Source of the DNA: Lachnospira sp. UBA3212 | GTDB lineage: Bacteria; Bacillota; Clostridia; Lachnospirales; Lachnospiraceae | NCBI GenBank assembly: GCA_002363615.1 | Contig: DEWK01000015.1 | Coordinates: 102,686 to 166,685 of the forward strand | Reading direction: 5' to 3' | DNA: 64,000 nucleotides | Shown here: piece by piece, positions 18,524-27,246 of the stretch | Layout of the letters: every line of letters starts with the position of its first letter | Position numbering within the stretch: the first letter of the stretch is position 1 | Program-made: the position numbers and the translations under genes | The notes under the pieces: generated by a model | The model's input: only the letters and a program-made list of their open reading frames with translations | Told to the model about the DNA's origin: nothing | Databases searched by the model: none

Positions 18524-20008
18524 ATGAGTACTAAAATTTTCTATCCGGATATCTTTAATGATGTTTATGGACCAATCATGCAACCTGGGTCTAGTTCACA
18601 TACAGCCGGTCCATGTAGAATAGGTTATTGCGCATATTCACTTCTAGGTGAAAAGCCTTCACGTGTACATATAATTCTAGATAAAAACGGATCATTTGCT
18701 GGGACATATGGACATATGAATGAAGATTTAGGAATGCTTGCTGGAGCATATGGATTACTTCCAGATGATGAAAGACTATTCGACATCAAAAGTATATTAG
18801 AACAGGAAAATATCAAATACGAATTTGAGTTTTCTGAAATTAAAGAAAGTAAGCATACTAATGCCGTTAAGTTTATCCTTTCAAAAAATGCTTGTGATAA
18901 ACCTTCATGTTCAGTTACTTTAACTGGTAATTCAACTGGTGGTGGCATGATGGAAATAATAAATGTTGACGGTTATCCAATATCATATTACGGGGAACGA
19001 TGTATTTCCGTTTTTGATTTAATAAAAGAATCTTCAACTGATATCGAGAACATACCAGAAAAATATAAAGATTATGTATTTTCTTCTGTTCTTCCTGCAA
19101 GTTTCACAAACGCTCGAAAAGAACAACTATTTCACTCGATCACTGATTTAATAAAATATGCAAATGAAAACAATAAAAGTTTATTTGAAGCAGTTCTTGA
19201 TTACGAAACTAGCTTTACAGGCTGGACAAAAAATGAAGTAATAAATTATTTCGAAAAAATAAAACAAGCAATGCATAAGCAATGTACTGAATACATAAAA
19301 GATGATTCAAAAGTATTTGAAACACCTTTTAGTGGTTATCATTGCAAAGAATGGATTTCATATTCAAGAAATAATCCTATATACGCTGGGGACGTTGTTA
19401 AATCTGCTCTTGAATATGCTTTCTGTGCACAAACAATGTCAAAGGGAGTATTGATTGTTCCAGGTCCAATGGGAAATGGAGGAGGTTATATATATAGCGT
19501 ATTAAGAGCTGCTGCAGATAACTACCCAGAATTAGAAGATAAGCTTCTTGAGGGAATTGCAATTGCTGGAATATTTGGAGCAATTGCTTATACAAGAACT
19601 TCTCCTACTGGTGAAGTAATAGGCTGTACTGGCGAGTGTGGTATATGTGCTTCAATGGCAGCTGCTGGACTTACTTATATTCGTGGTGGTAATCCATCCC
19701 AAGTAGAATCAGCTGCTTCTCTTACACTTCAAGCCATGCTTGGTCTTCCTTGCGATCCTATTCCAGGTGGTTTTAATCAACCATGTACAAGTAGAGTTGT
19801 ATCTGCTGTTACTTTAGCAGTGACATTTGCTGATTTAGCTCTTTCTGGAAGATCAGGAGTCATACCATATCACGAGGTATTAGATAGCGCTGACCAAATA
19901 GGAAAAGCTCTTCCAAATGGATGTAAATGTACATCAACAGGTGGAATATGTTTAACGCCATCAGCATTAAATTGCAAAAAGCAATTTGAAGAATGGCATA
20001 ACAAATAA
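18524..20008 (+). CDS. Single-chain iron-sulfur L-serine dehydratase-like enzyme
   Basis: 494 residues, with beta and alpha serine-dehydratase regions joined in one chain (SdaA-like, somewhat longer than usual). N-terminal SSSHTAGPCRIGY matches the SSSHTVGP motif. Cysteines at 368 (GCTGECG), 410 (PCDPIPGG) and 421 (NQPCTSR) have the 42- and 11-residue spacing of the known [4Fe-4S] ligands. The enzyme should release ammonia and pyruvate from L-serine, but a related substrate such as cysteine or threonine is possible. The tail (TSTGGICLTPSALNC, Cys484) runs about ten residues past the usual terminal Cys. I chose ATG 18524, five bases after AAAGGAG, over TTG 18521. Base composition is AT-rich compared with the flanks. 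Confidence 0.85.
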   Translation: MSTKIFYPDIFNDVYGPIMQPGSSSHTAGPCRIGYCAYSLLGEKPSRVHIILDKNGSFAGTYGHMNEDLGMLAGAYGLLPDDERLFDIKSILEQENIKYEFEFSEIKESKHTNAVKFILSKNACDKPSCSVTLTGNSTGGGMMEIINVDGYPISYYGERCISVFDLIKESSTDIENIPEKYKDYVFSSVLPASFTNARKEQLFHSITDLIKYANENNKSLFEAVLDYETSFTGWTKNEVINYFEKIKQAMHKQCTEYIKDDSKVFETPFSGYHCKEWISYSRNNPIYAGDVVKSALEYAFCAQTMSKGVLIVPGPMGNGGGYIYSVLRAAADNYPELEDKLLEGIAIAGIFGAIAYTRTSPTGEVIGCTGECGICASMAAAGLTYIRGGNPSQVESAASLTLQAMLGLPCDPIPGGFNQPCTSRVVSAVTLAVTFADLALSGRSGVIPYHEVLDSADQIGKALPNGCKCTSTGGICLTPSALNCKKQFEEWHNK

Positions 20009-20032
20009 AAATATAGAAATGAGGTAAAAAAT

Positions 20033-20884
20033 ATGAAAAAGAATATTAAGAATTTATCAAAGAAAAGTATTATAACATTATCACTTTTAGCATTAAGTGT
20101 AACTTCACTAACAGGATGTGGAAGCAAGAAAGAAGCTAGTGCTAAAGGTAGCAAATCTGAAGTCAGAAAATTACGTGTAGGTAGCGGAATTAACTATTTC
20201 CCATACTGCTACTTAGATGATAATGGTGATAGAGCTGGTTATGATTACGCCGTATTAGAGGAACTTGATAAATTACTAGATCAATATGAATTCGAATATG
20301 ACTCAATGAGTTTCGATAACATCCTTTTATCACTTGATTCTGACAAAATTGATTTGGCTGTTCACGAATATGTAGTAACTGATGAACGTAAAGAAAAGTA
20401 TTTATTCTCTGGTGAATACTATTCAGAAAACATCACAAATATCGCTGTATTATCAGATAATGACTCAATCAAGAGCATTGATGATCTTGCTGGTAAAAAA
20501 GTTGAAGCTGGTGGAGTTACAAGTAATGCATATGCAATTCTTACAAAGTGGAATGAAGAACATGACGGTGAAGACATTGAAATTATTTCAACAGATTCAT
20601 CTACATCTGAACAAACTGCACTTAATTTGAAAAAAGGTGTTTGGGATGCAGCATGCTTAGAAACTCACGATATAGCAAAGATGAACGAACGATTCGGTGA
20701 TGGAAAAGACTTTATTAAAGCAGCTGACCAGATTGATGTAAATAATGCATATATTATCTATAACAAGGATGATACTAAGATTCAGCAAGACATAGATAAA
20801 GCTATTAAACAGCTTAAAGATAATGGAACACTTGATAAACTTGCTGACAAGTGGTTATCTTCTAGTGAAGAAAAGAGTGAATAA
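20033..20884 (+). CDS. Polar amino acid ABC transporter, substrate-binding lipoprotein
   Basis: 283 residues. The signal peptide ends in a lipobox (LTGC), so this is a lipoprotein on the outer face of the membrane. The body is a family 3 solute-binding protein (RVGSGINYFPYCYLDDNGD, then DLAVHEYVVTDERKEKYLFS). The binding-site region differs enough that the ligand cannot be read. It follows the dehydratase gene by 24 bases with GAGGT upstream, and is followed by two permeases and an ATPase. That context suggests uptake of the dehydratase substrate. Confidence 0.9.
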   Translation: MKKNIKNLSKKSIITLSLLALSVTSLTGCGSKKEASAKGSKSEVRKLRVGSGINYFPYCYLDDNGDRAGYDYAVLEELDKLLDQYEFEYDSMSFDNILLSLDSDKIDLAVHEYVVTDERKEKYLFSGEYYSENITNIAVLSDNDSIKSIDDLAGKKVEAGGVTSNAYAILTKWNEEHDGEDIEIISTDSSTSEQTALNLKKGVWDAACLETHDIAKMNERFGDGKDFIKAADQIDVNNAYIIYNKDDTKIQQDIDKAIKQLKDNGTLDKLADKWLSSSEEKSE

Positions 20885-20886
20885 TA

Positions 20887-21585
20887 ATGATAGATATTTT
20901 TTCATGGGAGAGGTTTTGGAATATTATTCCAAAACTTACTCCTTATTTATTAATTACATTTCAGATAGTATTAGTTGGTCTTCTATTTGGAACCCTGCTT
21001 GGAATTATAGTCGCTATTCTACGGCTTAAAAAAATTCCAGTTATTCATCAAATACTATCAGTATACATATCCTTTATGAGAGGAACATCAATGTTACTTC
21101 AAATGATGGTAATCTATTATGGTCTTCCATCATTATTTGAACAAATAGGTATCAACATAAATGATCTAGATAAACTAATTTTTGTATACCTTACATTCGT
21201 TCTTAATTTAGGTGCATTTCTAGGCGAGGAATTTAGGGCTGCCATTCTTGCTGTTCCAAAGGAACAAACTGAAGCAGGATATTCCATTGGATTAACAGCA
21301 ATGCAAACTTTCCTACGAATAGTTCTTCCACAGGCATTTATTATTGCGTTGCCAAGCTATGGAGCTGAAGCCATAGGATGTTTTCACTTAACATCAATTG
21401 CATTTAAATTAGGTGTCGTTGATTTTCTTGGACGAGCAAATACCTTAGGAGCAGCATCTGGACATCAATTAGAGTCTTATCTATTTATTGCAATCGTCTA
21501 TATATCTTTTAGTTTGCTTTTAAGATTTATATTTGTTTTGCTTGAAAAGAAATTTTCATATGGAAGGAAAGGAGCGACTGCATAA
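20887..21585 (+). CDS. Polar amino acid ABC transporter, permease 1
   Basis: 232-residue HisM/GlnP-type permease with about five membrane helices. The coupling loop that contacts the ATPase is recognisable as EEFRAAILAVPKEQTEAGYS, followed by IGLTAMQTFLRIVLPQA. It starts two bases after the binding-protein stop and ends one base before the second permease, so translation is coupled. It probably forms a heterodimer with permease 2. Confidence 0.92.
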   Translation: MIDIFSWERFWNIIPKLTPYLLITFQIVLVGLLFGTLLGIIVAILRLKKIPVIHQILSVYISFMRGTSMLLQMMVIYYGLPSLFEQIGININDLDKLIFVYLTFVLNLGAFLGEEFRAAILAVPKEQTEAGYSIGLTAMQTFLRIVLPQAFIIALPSYGAEAIGCFHLTSIAFKLGVVDFLGRANTLGAASGHQLESYLFIAIVYISFSLLLRFIFVLLEKKFSYGRKGATA

Positions 21586-21586
21586 T

Positions 21587-22306
21587 ATGGGGTTTAAATT
21601 AGATAACTTTACTGAATCACTTAAATCAGGAATAAAGTATTTACCAATAACAGCTAAGTTAACTCTAGTTGCGATTATCATTGGACTTATCATTGGACTT
21701 TTTATTGCCATTTTAAGATATTATAAAATACCTGTAATTTCACATATTTTAACGGTACTAATTACAATTTATCAAGGTCTTCCAATAATGGTTGCATTAC
21801 TTATATACAATCTACTTTTTTCCTACTATATCGGTCCTTTTATTGATTTTTTTCATTTAAATATCGATGTTAATAAAGTAAATAACATTATAGTTGCATA
21901 CTTTGCACTTTCACTTGCTGCCATAACTACTATGTCAGAAACATTTCGAGGTGCACTTAATTCTATTGAAAAAACACAATTTGAAGCAGGTTACTCTGTA
22001 GGTCTTACAAAGTTTCAAACTTTCAAAAGAATTATACTTCCACAGGTAATCCCTGTTGCCATACCTGGACTTATTAATAATCTTGTAGGTGTTATTAAAG
22101 GAACTTCTTTCGTTATGGCAATTGGAGTATTAGAAGTAACTAATGCCTCATTAATACCATGTTTTAAAACTTTTAGTTATGTTGAAGGTTATCTAGCTGC
22201 TGCAATTATATATTGGTTTTTTACTATAATCCTAGAAGTAATTCTTTCAACTATCGAAAAGAAATATTCTAAAAAAAGTATCAAAAGTGAGGTAATCTAC
22301 GTATGA
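21587..22306 (+). CDS. Polar amino acid ABC transporter, permease 2
   Basis: About 239 residues from ATG 21587, the same family as permease 1 but clearly a separate paralogue. The coupling loop reads ETFRGALNSIEKTQFEAGYS. The frame is open further upstream (to 21533) inside permease 1, but the first good start is 21587, about 13 bases after GGAAGGAAAGGAG. Its stop overlaps the ATPase start by four bases. Confidence 0.9.
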   Translation: MGFKLDNFTESLKSGIKYLPITAKLTLVAIIIGLIIGLFIAILRYYKIPVISHILTVLITIYQGLPIMVALLIYNLLFSYYIGPFIDFFHLNIDVNKVNNIIVAYFALSLAAITTMSETFRGALNSIEKTQFEAGYSVGLTKFQTFKRIILPQVIPVAIPGLINNLVGVIKGTSFVMAIGVLEVTNASLIPCFKTFSYVEGYLAAAIIYWFFTIILEVILSTIEKKYSKKSIKSEVIYV

Positions 22307-23055
22307 TTGAAATAAAAAATGTAAAAAAGAATTTCGGAAAAAATGAAGTATTAAAAGATGTCTCATTAAAAGTAAATAAAGGCGATGTTGTTGTATTACT
22401 TGGGCCTTCTGGTTCCGGAAAAACCACTCTACTTAGATGCATTAATTTTCTAGAACAAGCTGATGAAGGCATACTTACAATTGACGGTCAAACCGTAAAT
22501 TTACATAAAGCATCTTCTAAAGAAAAACTACAAATACGAAAAAAAACCGCTTTTGTATTTCAAAATTACGGATTATTCCAAAATAAAACAGCTCTTCAAA
22601 ATATAACTGAAGGTTTAATAACTGCTAGAAAAGTTCCTACCAAAGAAGCTATAAAAAAGGCTGAAGAAGTATTAGCTTGGGTAGGAATGTTAGATAAAAA
22701 GAATTACTACCCTTCGCAACTATCAGGTGGTCAGCAACAACGAATTGGCATAGCAAGAGCTGTTGCACTAGACCCAGATGTAATTCTCTTTGATGAACCA
22801 ACCTCTGCACTAGATCCAGAATTAGTCGGCGAAATCCTAACTCTCATTAGAAATGTGGCGAAAAAGGGAATTACAATGATAGTTGTTACTCATGAAATGA
22901 GTTTTGCACAGGAAGTTGCATCTAAAGTTGTATTTATGGCAGATGGTGTTGTAATAGAAAGTGGAACTCCTAAGGAAATTTTTTATACTCCAAAAGAAGA
23001 ACGAACAAAGAAATTCCTAGAACGTATCCTACCTCAGGACGATTATTACATATAA
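22303..23055 (+). CDS. Polar amino acid ABC transporter, ATP-binding protein
   Basis: 250-residue ABC ATPase of the GlnQ/HisP type. It has Walker A GPSGSGKTT (about 35-43), signature LSGGQQQR, Walker B VILFDEPTSALD and the switch His in VVTHEM. The ATG overlaps the permease stop. It completes a full importer: one binding protein, two permeases and one ATPase. It is the last gene of the cassette, followed by a terminator. Confidence 0.95.
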   Translation: MIEIKNVKKNFGKNEVLKDVSLKVNKGDVVVLLGPSGSGKTTLLRCINFLEQADEGILTIDGQTVNLHKASSKEKLQIRKKTAFVFQNYGLFQNKTALQNITEGLITARKVPTKEAIKKAEEVLAWVGMLDKKNYYPSQLSGGQQQRIGIARAVALDPDVILFDEPTSALDPELVGEILTLIRNVAKKGITMIVVTHEMSFAQEVASKVVFMADGVVIESGTPKEIFYTPKEERTKKFLERILPQDDYYI

Positions 23056-23058
23056 AAG

Positions 23059-23096
23059 AAGTGATGAATCTATCTACATAGACTCATCACTTTTTT
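23059..23096 (+). terminator. Terminator of the dehydratase/ABC cassette
   Basis: The stem AGTGATGA/TCATCACT is followed by TTTTTT immediately after the ATPase gene. Confidence 0.85.
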
Positions 23097-23245
23097 ATAG
23101 CTTATAACTGCAAAAACAGACATTATTAAAATCAATGCAGTTATTATAACTTTCTGTCCAACAAATACTCCAAATACTCTTGGACTTTTTTTGAAAATAC
23201 CGAACTTAGCAAACCCTTTATTTATCGGGCTTTTAGAGGGTAAAA

Positions 23246-23324
<79 letters not shown>

Positions 23325-23352
23325 ATCTGTCAAGTCATCGCTGACGAAGGAT

Positions 23353-23381
23353 ATATTATCAAATCTCTTAGAAAGTGTCAA
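23353..23381 (-). promoter_or_regulatory. Promoter of tRNA-Gly copy 2
   Basis: On the minus strand, a perfect TTGACA (-35) and TAATAT (-10) are spaced by 17 bases, about 30 bases before the tRNA. This is stronger than the promoter of copy 1. Confidence 0.65.
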
Positions 23382-23435
23382 TAACTTTTTAAAAAAAATC
23401 AAAAAAATAACTTCTTTCTTTAGACCTTCTTTTCG

Positions 23436-23464
23436 TTGAAATTTAAGGGGGCTTTTGGTATACT
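23436..23464 (+). promoter_or_regulatory. Promoter of the pyrFKDE operon
   Basis: TTGAAA (-35) and TATACT (-10) are spaced by exactly 17 bases. The transcript would have a leader of about 65 bases with a 9-base stem TTGTATTGG/CCGATACAA (23477-23504) ahead of the AGGAGG site. Confidence 0.7.
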
Positions 23465-23537
23465 CATTTGCAAAGGTTGTATTGGTGGAATTATGCCGAT
23501 ACAAAGTACAATGAAGTTAGATTTAGGAGGATATTCC

Positions 23538-24461
23538 ATGATTAACAAGTTAGTAACTAAGATCAAGAAGACAGAAGCTCCAATCGTTGTGGGCTTAGAT
23601 CCAATGTTAAATTATCTGCCAAAGCATATTTTAGATGCTAAGATTGCAGAGTATGGCGAGACAATGAAGGCTGCCGGCCGGGCGATTGTTGAGTACAACA
23701 AGGGTCTGATTGATGCAATCTATGATCTGGTTCCTGCTGTAAAGCCTCAGATTGCAATGTATGAGCAGTTTGGCATTGAAGGTTTAATCGCCTTTGAAGA
23801 AACTGTAAAGTATGCAAAAGAGAAGGATTTAGTTGTGATTGGTGATGTAAAACGTGGAGATATCGGTTCTACTTCTGCTGCCTATGCTACTGCTCATCTT
23901 GGAAAGGTAACGGTAGGCTCAAAAAAACTTTCTGCATTTGATGAGGACTTCGCTACCGTAAACCCATACTTGGGAACAGATGGAATCAAGCCATTTGTAG
24001 ACGTATGTAAGGAAGAGAAGAAGGGAATCTTCGTGCTTGTAAAGACTTCAAATCCATCTTCCGGTGAATTCCAGGATCGTGAAATTGATGGCCGTCCACT
24101 TTATGAGTGGGTAGGAGAAAAGGTTGCCCAGTGGGGAGAAGATGCCATGGGTGATGAATATAGCTATGTAGGTGCTGTAGTTGGTGCTACCTATCCTAAG
24201 ATGGGTAAGGTATTAAGACAGGTAATGCCGAAGTCTTACATCCTGGTTCCGGGATATGGAGCGCAAGGTGGAAAGGGGAAGGACTTGGTTCCATTCTTTA
24301 ACGAAGATGGACTGGGTGCAATCGTCAATTCTTCAAGAGGAATCATTGCGGCATATACCAAGGAACCATATGCTAAGTTTGGGGAAGCCGGATACGCAGA
24401 TGCAGCTCGTCAGGCGGTTCTTGATATGAAGGCTGATATTAATCAAGCACTGGGTCACTAA
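23538..24461 (+). CDS. pyrF: Orotidine 5'-phosphate decarboxylase
   Basis: Last step of UMP synthesis: decarboxylation of OMP. About 307 residues, the longer subfamily 2 form. The catalytic Lys-Asp motif appears as IGDVKRGDIGSTS near residue 105. The open frame extends upstream to 23436, but the ATG at 23538 with AGGAGG eight bases before it fits the family N-terminus (INKLVTKIKKTEAPIVVGLD). First gene of pyrF-pyrK-pyrD-pyrE. Confidence 0.95.
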   Translation: MINKLVTKIKKTEAPIVVGLDPMLNYLPKHILDAKIAEYGETMKAAGRAIVEYNKGLIDAIYDLVPAVKPQIAMYEQFGIEGLIAFEETVKYAKEKDLVVIGDVKRGDIGSTSAAYATAHLGKVTVGSKKLSAFDEDFATVNPYLGTDGIKPFVDVCKEEKKGIFVLVKTSNPSSGEFQDREIDGRPLYEWVGEKVAQWGEDAMGDEYSYVGAVVGATYPKMGKVLRQVMPKSYILVPGYGAQGGKGKDLVPFFNEDGLGAIVNSSRGIIAAYTKEPYAKFGEAGYADAARQAVLDMKADINQALGH

Positions 24462-24485
24462 AAGAGTCCCGGAAAGGAAGAAAAG

Positions 24486-25262
24486 ATGAAGAAAAAACAG
24501 ATGGCAACTGTGATTTCACAGGAAAAACTCATAGATGGAGTATACTCTATGTGGATTAAAACAGATGGAATCGCAAGAGAAGCACATGCCGGACAGTTTA
24601 TATCTATTTATACCAAGGATAAGTCTCGTCTGCTTCCAAGACCAATCTCCCTTTGTCAGATTGATAAAAAGGAGGATCGATTACGAATCGTATATCGAGT
24701 GGCAGGTGCTGGAACGAAAGAATTTTCCAACTATCAGGCAGGAGAGAGTATCGCAATCCTAGGGCCTTTAGGGAATGGTTATACCATTGACCCAAGTAAG
24801 CCGGTGGTTTTAGTGGCTGGTGGAATTGGGGTTCCACCTATTGTGGAGGCTGCAAAGACAGCAAAAGAATGTGGTGCCAAGATTACCATTGTGCTTGGAT
24901 ATCGTGATCAAAACACATTTTTATTAGAGGAATTAAAGGAATACGGCAAGGTGGTAGTTGCTACCGATGATGGAAGCTTGGGCGTACATGGTACCGTTAT
25001 TGATGCTATGGAAGAGAATAAAATTCAGGAAGGTGTGATTTACGCTTGTGGTCCAACTCCTATGTTAAAGGGACTTCAGGCCTATGCAGAAAAGTACCGG
25101 ATGGAATCTTATTTGTCCTTAGAGGAACGCATGGCTTGTGGAATTGGTGCCTGCCTGGCTTGTGTGGTAAATTCCACAGAAGTTGACCACCATTCCTATG
25201 TAAAGAATAAGAGAATCTGTACCGATGGTCCGGTTTTTTCCGGCCGAGAGATTGAGTTTTAG
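24486..25262 (+). CDS. pyrK: Dihydroorotate dehydrogenase B, electron transfer subunit
   Basis: FAD and [2Fe-2S] protein that couples dihydroorotate oxidation by PyrD to NAD+. 258 residues. The FAD site is RLLPRPISLCQ, the nucleotide-binding stretch is VAGGIGVPPI, and the C-terminal cluster cysteines are in CGIGACLACV with a fourth in KRICTDGP. Its presence identifies PyrD as the class 1B type typical of Firmicutes. It lies 24 bases after pyrF and 12 before pyrD. Confidence 0.95.
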   Translation: MKKKQMATVISQEKLIDGVYSMWIKTDGIAREAHAGQFISIYTKDKSRLLPRPISLCQIDKKEDRLRIVYRVAGAGTKEFSNYQAGESIAILGPLGNGYTIDPSKPVVLVAGGIGVPPIVEAAKTAKECGAKITIVLGYRDQNTFLLEELKEYGKVVVATDDGSLGVHGTVIDAMEENKIQEGVIYACGPTPMLKGLQAYAEKYRMESYLSLEERMACGIGACLACVVNSTEVDHHSYVKNKRICTDGPVFSGREIEF

Positions 25263-25274
25263 GGAGGAAGTAAG

Positions 25275-26177
25275 ATGAATACAAGTGTAAAGATTGCTGG
25301 GGTGACCTTAAAAAATCCCATCATGGTAGCTTCCGGAACCTTTGGCTCTGGTGCAGAGTACTCGGAGTTTGTGGATTTGAATCGTCTGGGAGCTGTGGTA
25401 ACAAAGGGGGTTGCCAATGTGCCATGGCCCGGAAATCCAACTCCAAGAATTACCGAGGTTTACGGTGGCATGTTAAATGCCATCGGTCTTCAGAACCCAG
25501 GCATTGATGTATTTATTCAGAGGGATTTGGAAAATCTCAAAAATTATGAGACCAAGGTAATGGTCAATGTTTGTGGACATTCCATTCCGGAATATGTGGA
25601 AGTGGTAGAGCGATTGGCAGATACCAATGCGGACCTGTTGGAAATCAACATTTCCTGCCCGAATGTAACCAAGGGTGGAATTACCTTTGGAACGGTTCCT
25701 TCCGTGGCAGAGGAGGTAACAAGAGAAGTAAAGAAAGTTGCAAAGCAGCCGGTGATCATGAAACTATCTCCCAATGTTACGAGTATCGCTGAGATGGCAA
25801 AGGCCGTTGAGGCGGGAGGGGCAGATGGAGTTTCTTTGATTAATACCTTAACCGGTATGCAGATTGATATTGATCGAAGAAAATTTGCCTTAGCCAATAA
25901 AACAGGTGGTATGTCAGGGCCTGCAGTAAAACCGATCGCGGTTCGCATGGTTTATGAGGCCGCTCATGCAGTAAAGATTCCGGTCATTGGTATGGGTGGA
26001 ATTTCCACCGGAAGAGATGCAATTGAGTTTATGATGGCAGGAGCCACTGCGGTATCCATAGGAACCGCAAACTTCATCAATCCTTATGCAACCGTAGAGG
26101 CAGTAGAGGAAATCGAGGTCTTTATGAAGGAGCATGGAATTGAAGATATCAATGAAATCATTGGATGTGTAGAATAA
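25275..26177 (+). CDS. pyrD: Dihydroorotate dehydrogenase, class 1B catalytic subunit
   Basis: Oxidises dihydroorotate to orotate with FMN, working with PyrK. 300 residues. The N-terminus reads KNPIMVASGTFGSG, the catalytic Cys is in EINISCPNV, and the FMN phosphate region is VIGMGGISTGRDAIEF. AGGGAGG precedes the ATG. It sits inside the pyr operon; pyrE follows after 93 bases. Confidence 0.96.
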   Translation: MNTSVKIAGVTLKNPIMVASGTFGSGAEYSEFVDLNRLGAVVTKGVANVPWPGNPTPRITEVYGGMLNAIGLQNPGIDVFIQRDLENLKNYETKVMVNVCGHSIPEYVEVVERLADTNADLLEINISCPNVTKGGITFGTVPSVAEEVTREVKKVAKQPVIMKLSPNVTSIAEMAKAVEAGGADGVSLINTLTGMQIDIDRRKFALANKTGGMSGPAVKPIAVRMVYEAAHAVKIPVIGMGGISTGRDAIEFMMAGATAVSIGTANFINPYATVEAVEEIEVFMKEHGIEDINEIIGCVE

Positions 26178-26270
26178 TGGATTGAACCCACCGGTAGGGT
26201 GTGGTAAGATAAAAATAGTTCGTGGAAAATACGAAAAAGTAAAGTTTCGAATAGAAGGAGGTCCAGAGGA

Positions 26271-26951
26271 ATGGAACAGTATAAACAGGAATTTATCGAA
26301 TTTATGGTGGAGAGTGAAGTATTAAAGTTCGGAGACTTCACCTTAAAGAGTGGAAGAAAATCACCATTTTTTATGAATGCCGGAGCTTATGTAACAGGTG
26401 CTCAGTTGGCAAAACTTGGTGAATATTATGCGAAAGCCATCCATGATAATTTCGGTTTGGACTTTGATGTTCTTTTTGGACCTGCTTACAAGGGTATTCC
26501 ACTTAGCGTAGCAACGACCATCGCTTTTGACAAACTTTATGGAAAAGAGATTCGTTATTGCTCAAATCGTAAGGAAGCTAAGGATCATGGAGACACAGGA
26601 ATCCTTCTTGGAAGCAAGATCAAGGACGGAGATAAGGTAGTAATCATCGAAGATGTTACCACATCAGGTAAGTCTATTGAAGAAACCTTCCCAATTCTTA
26701 TGGCACAGGGAGACATAGAAATCAAGGGATTGATGGTTTCCTTAAATCGTATGGAAAAGGGAAAAGAGGGTGACAAGTCTGCTTTGGATGAAATCAAGAA
26801 AAAGTATGGTTTCCCTACCGCAGCGATTGTAACCATGGAGGATGTAGTAGAAGCTTTATATAACAAGGAAGTATTGGGAAAGGTAGTCATCGATGATGAA
26901 ATCAAGGGAAGAATCGATGACTACTACAAGCAGTACGGTGCAGCAAAGTAA
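26271..26951 (+). CDS. pyrE: Orotate phosphoribosyltransferase
   Basis: Transfers orotate to PRPP to make OMP. 226 residues. The PRPP-binding motif is VVIIEDVTTSGKS near residue 125, and FTLKSGRKSPFF is the typical N-terminal signature. A strong AGAAGGAGG precedes the ATG. The 93-base gap after pyrD contains no clear terminator, so it is likely part of the same operon. Confidence 0.95.
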   Translation: MEQYKQEFIEFMVESEVLKFGDFTLKSGRKSPFFMNAGAYVTGAQLAKLGEYYAKAIHDNFGLDFDVLFGPAYKGIPLSVATTIAFDKLYGKEIRYCSNRKEAKDHGDTGILLGSKIKDGDKVVIIEDVTTSGKSIEETFPILMAQGDIEIKGLMVSLNRMEKGKEGDKSALDEIKKKYGFPTAAIVTMEDVVEALYNKEVLGKVVIDDEIKGRIDDYYKQYGAAK

Positions 26952-26977
26952 TTGCAAGAAGGATAAGGAGAAGAAGA

Positions 26978-27130
26978 ATGGAAGAAAAAGCTTATAAGAC
27001 GATGGGAATCACCGGTGGATTAAGCATTGCTATTGGAATCGTAACCATAGTAGGTGGTATCGTGTTAGGTGTACTAAGTATTGTAAATGGCGGAAAACTT
27101 TTAAAGAGAAAGTCTGAGATCATGTTTTAG
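26978..27130 (+). CDS. 50-residue membrane protein of unknown function
   Basis: A short gene of 50 codons plus stop. The protein begins MEEKAYKTMGITGG and has one glycine-rich hydrophobic segment (about 10-38) followed by a basic end (KLLKRKSEIMF). AAGGAG lies a few bases before the ATG. It starts 26 bases after pyrE with no terminator between and is followed by one, so it probably ends the pyr transcript. Function unknown; the clear ribosome site and hydrophobic pattern argue that it is real. Confidence 0.7.
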   Translation: MEEKAYKTMGITGGLSIAIGIVTIVGGIVLGVLSIVNGGKLLKRKSEIMF

Positions 27131-27153
27131 TTCTTTTAGAATGAGGATGATAA

Positions 27154-27201
27154 CGGTTTAAACCGGATGAAAAAGGGGGAGGCAAAAGCTCCCCTTTTCC
27201 A
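27154..27201 (+). terminator. Palindrome and terminator after the pyr operon
   Basis: A perfect 12-base palindrome CGGTTTAAACCG (27154-27165) is followed by a hairpin with AAAAGGGG/CCCCTTTT arms (27171-27198) ending in TTTTCC. The second hairpin is the likely terminator; the palindrome may be part of it or an operator. Confidence 0.55.
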
Positions 27202-27246
27202 TTGTGAGTTAGGGAAAAGAAAATGAAGTGAAAGGAACTGTAAAAC

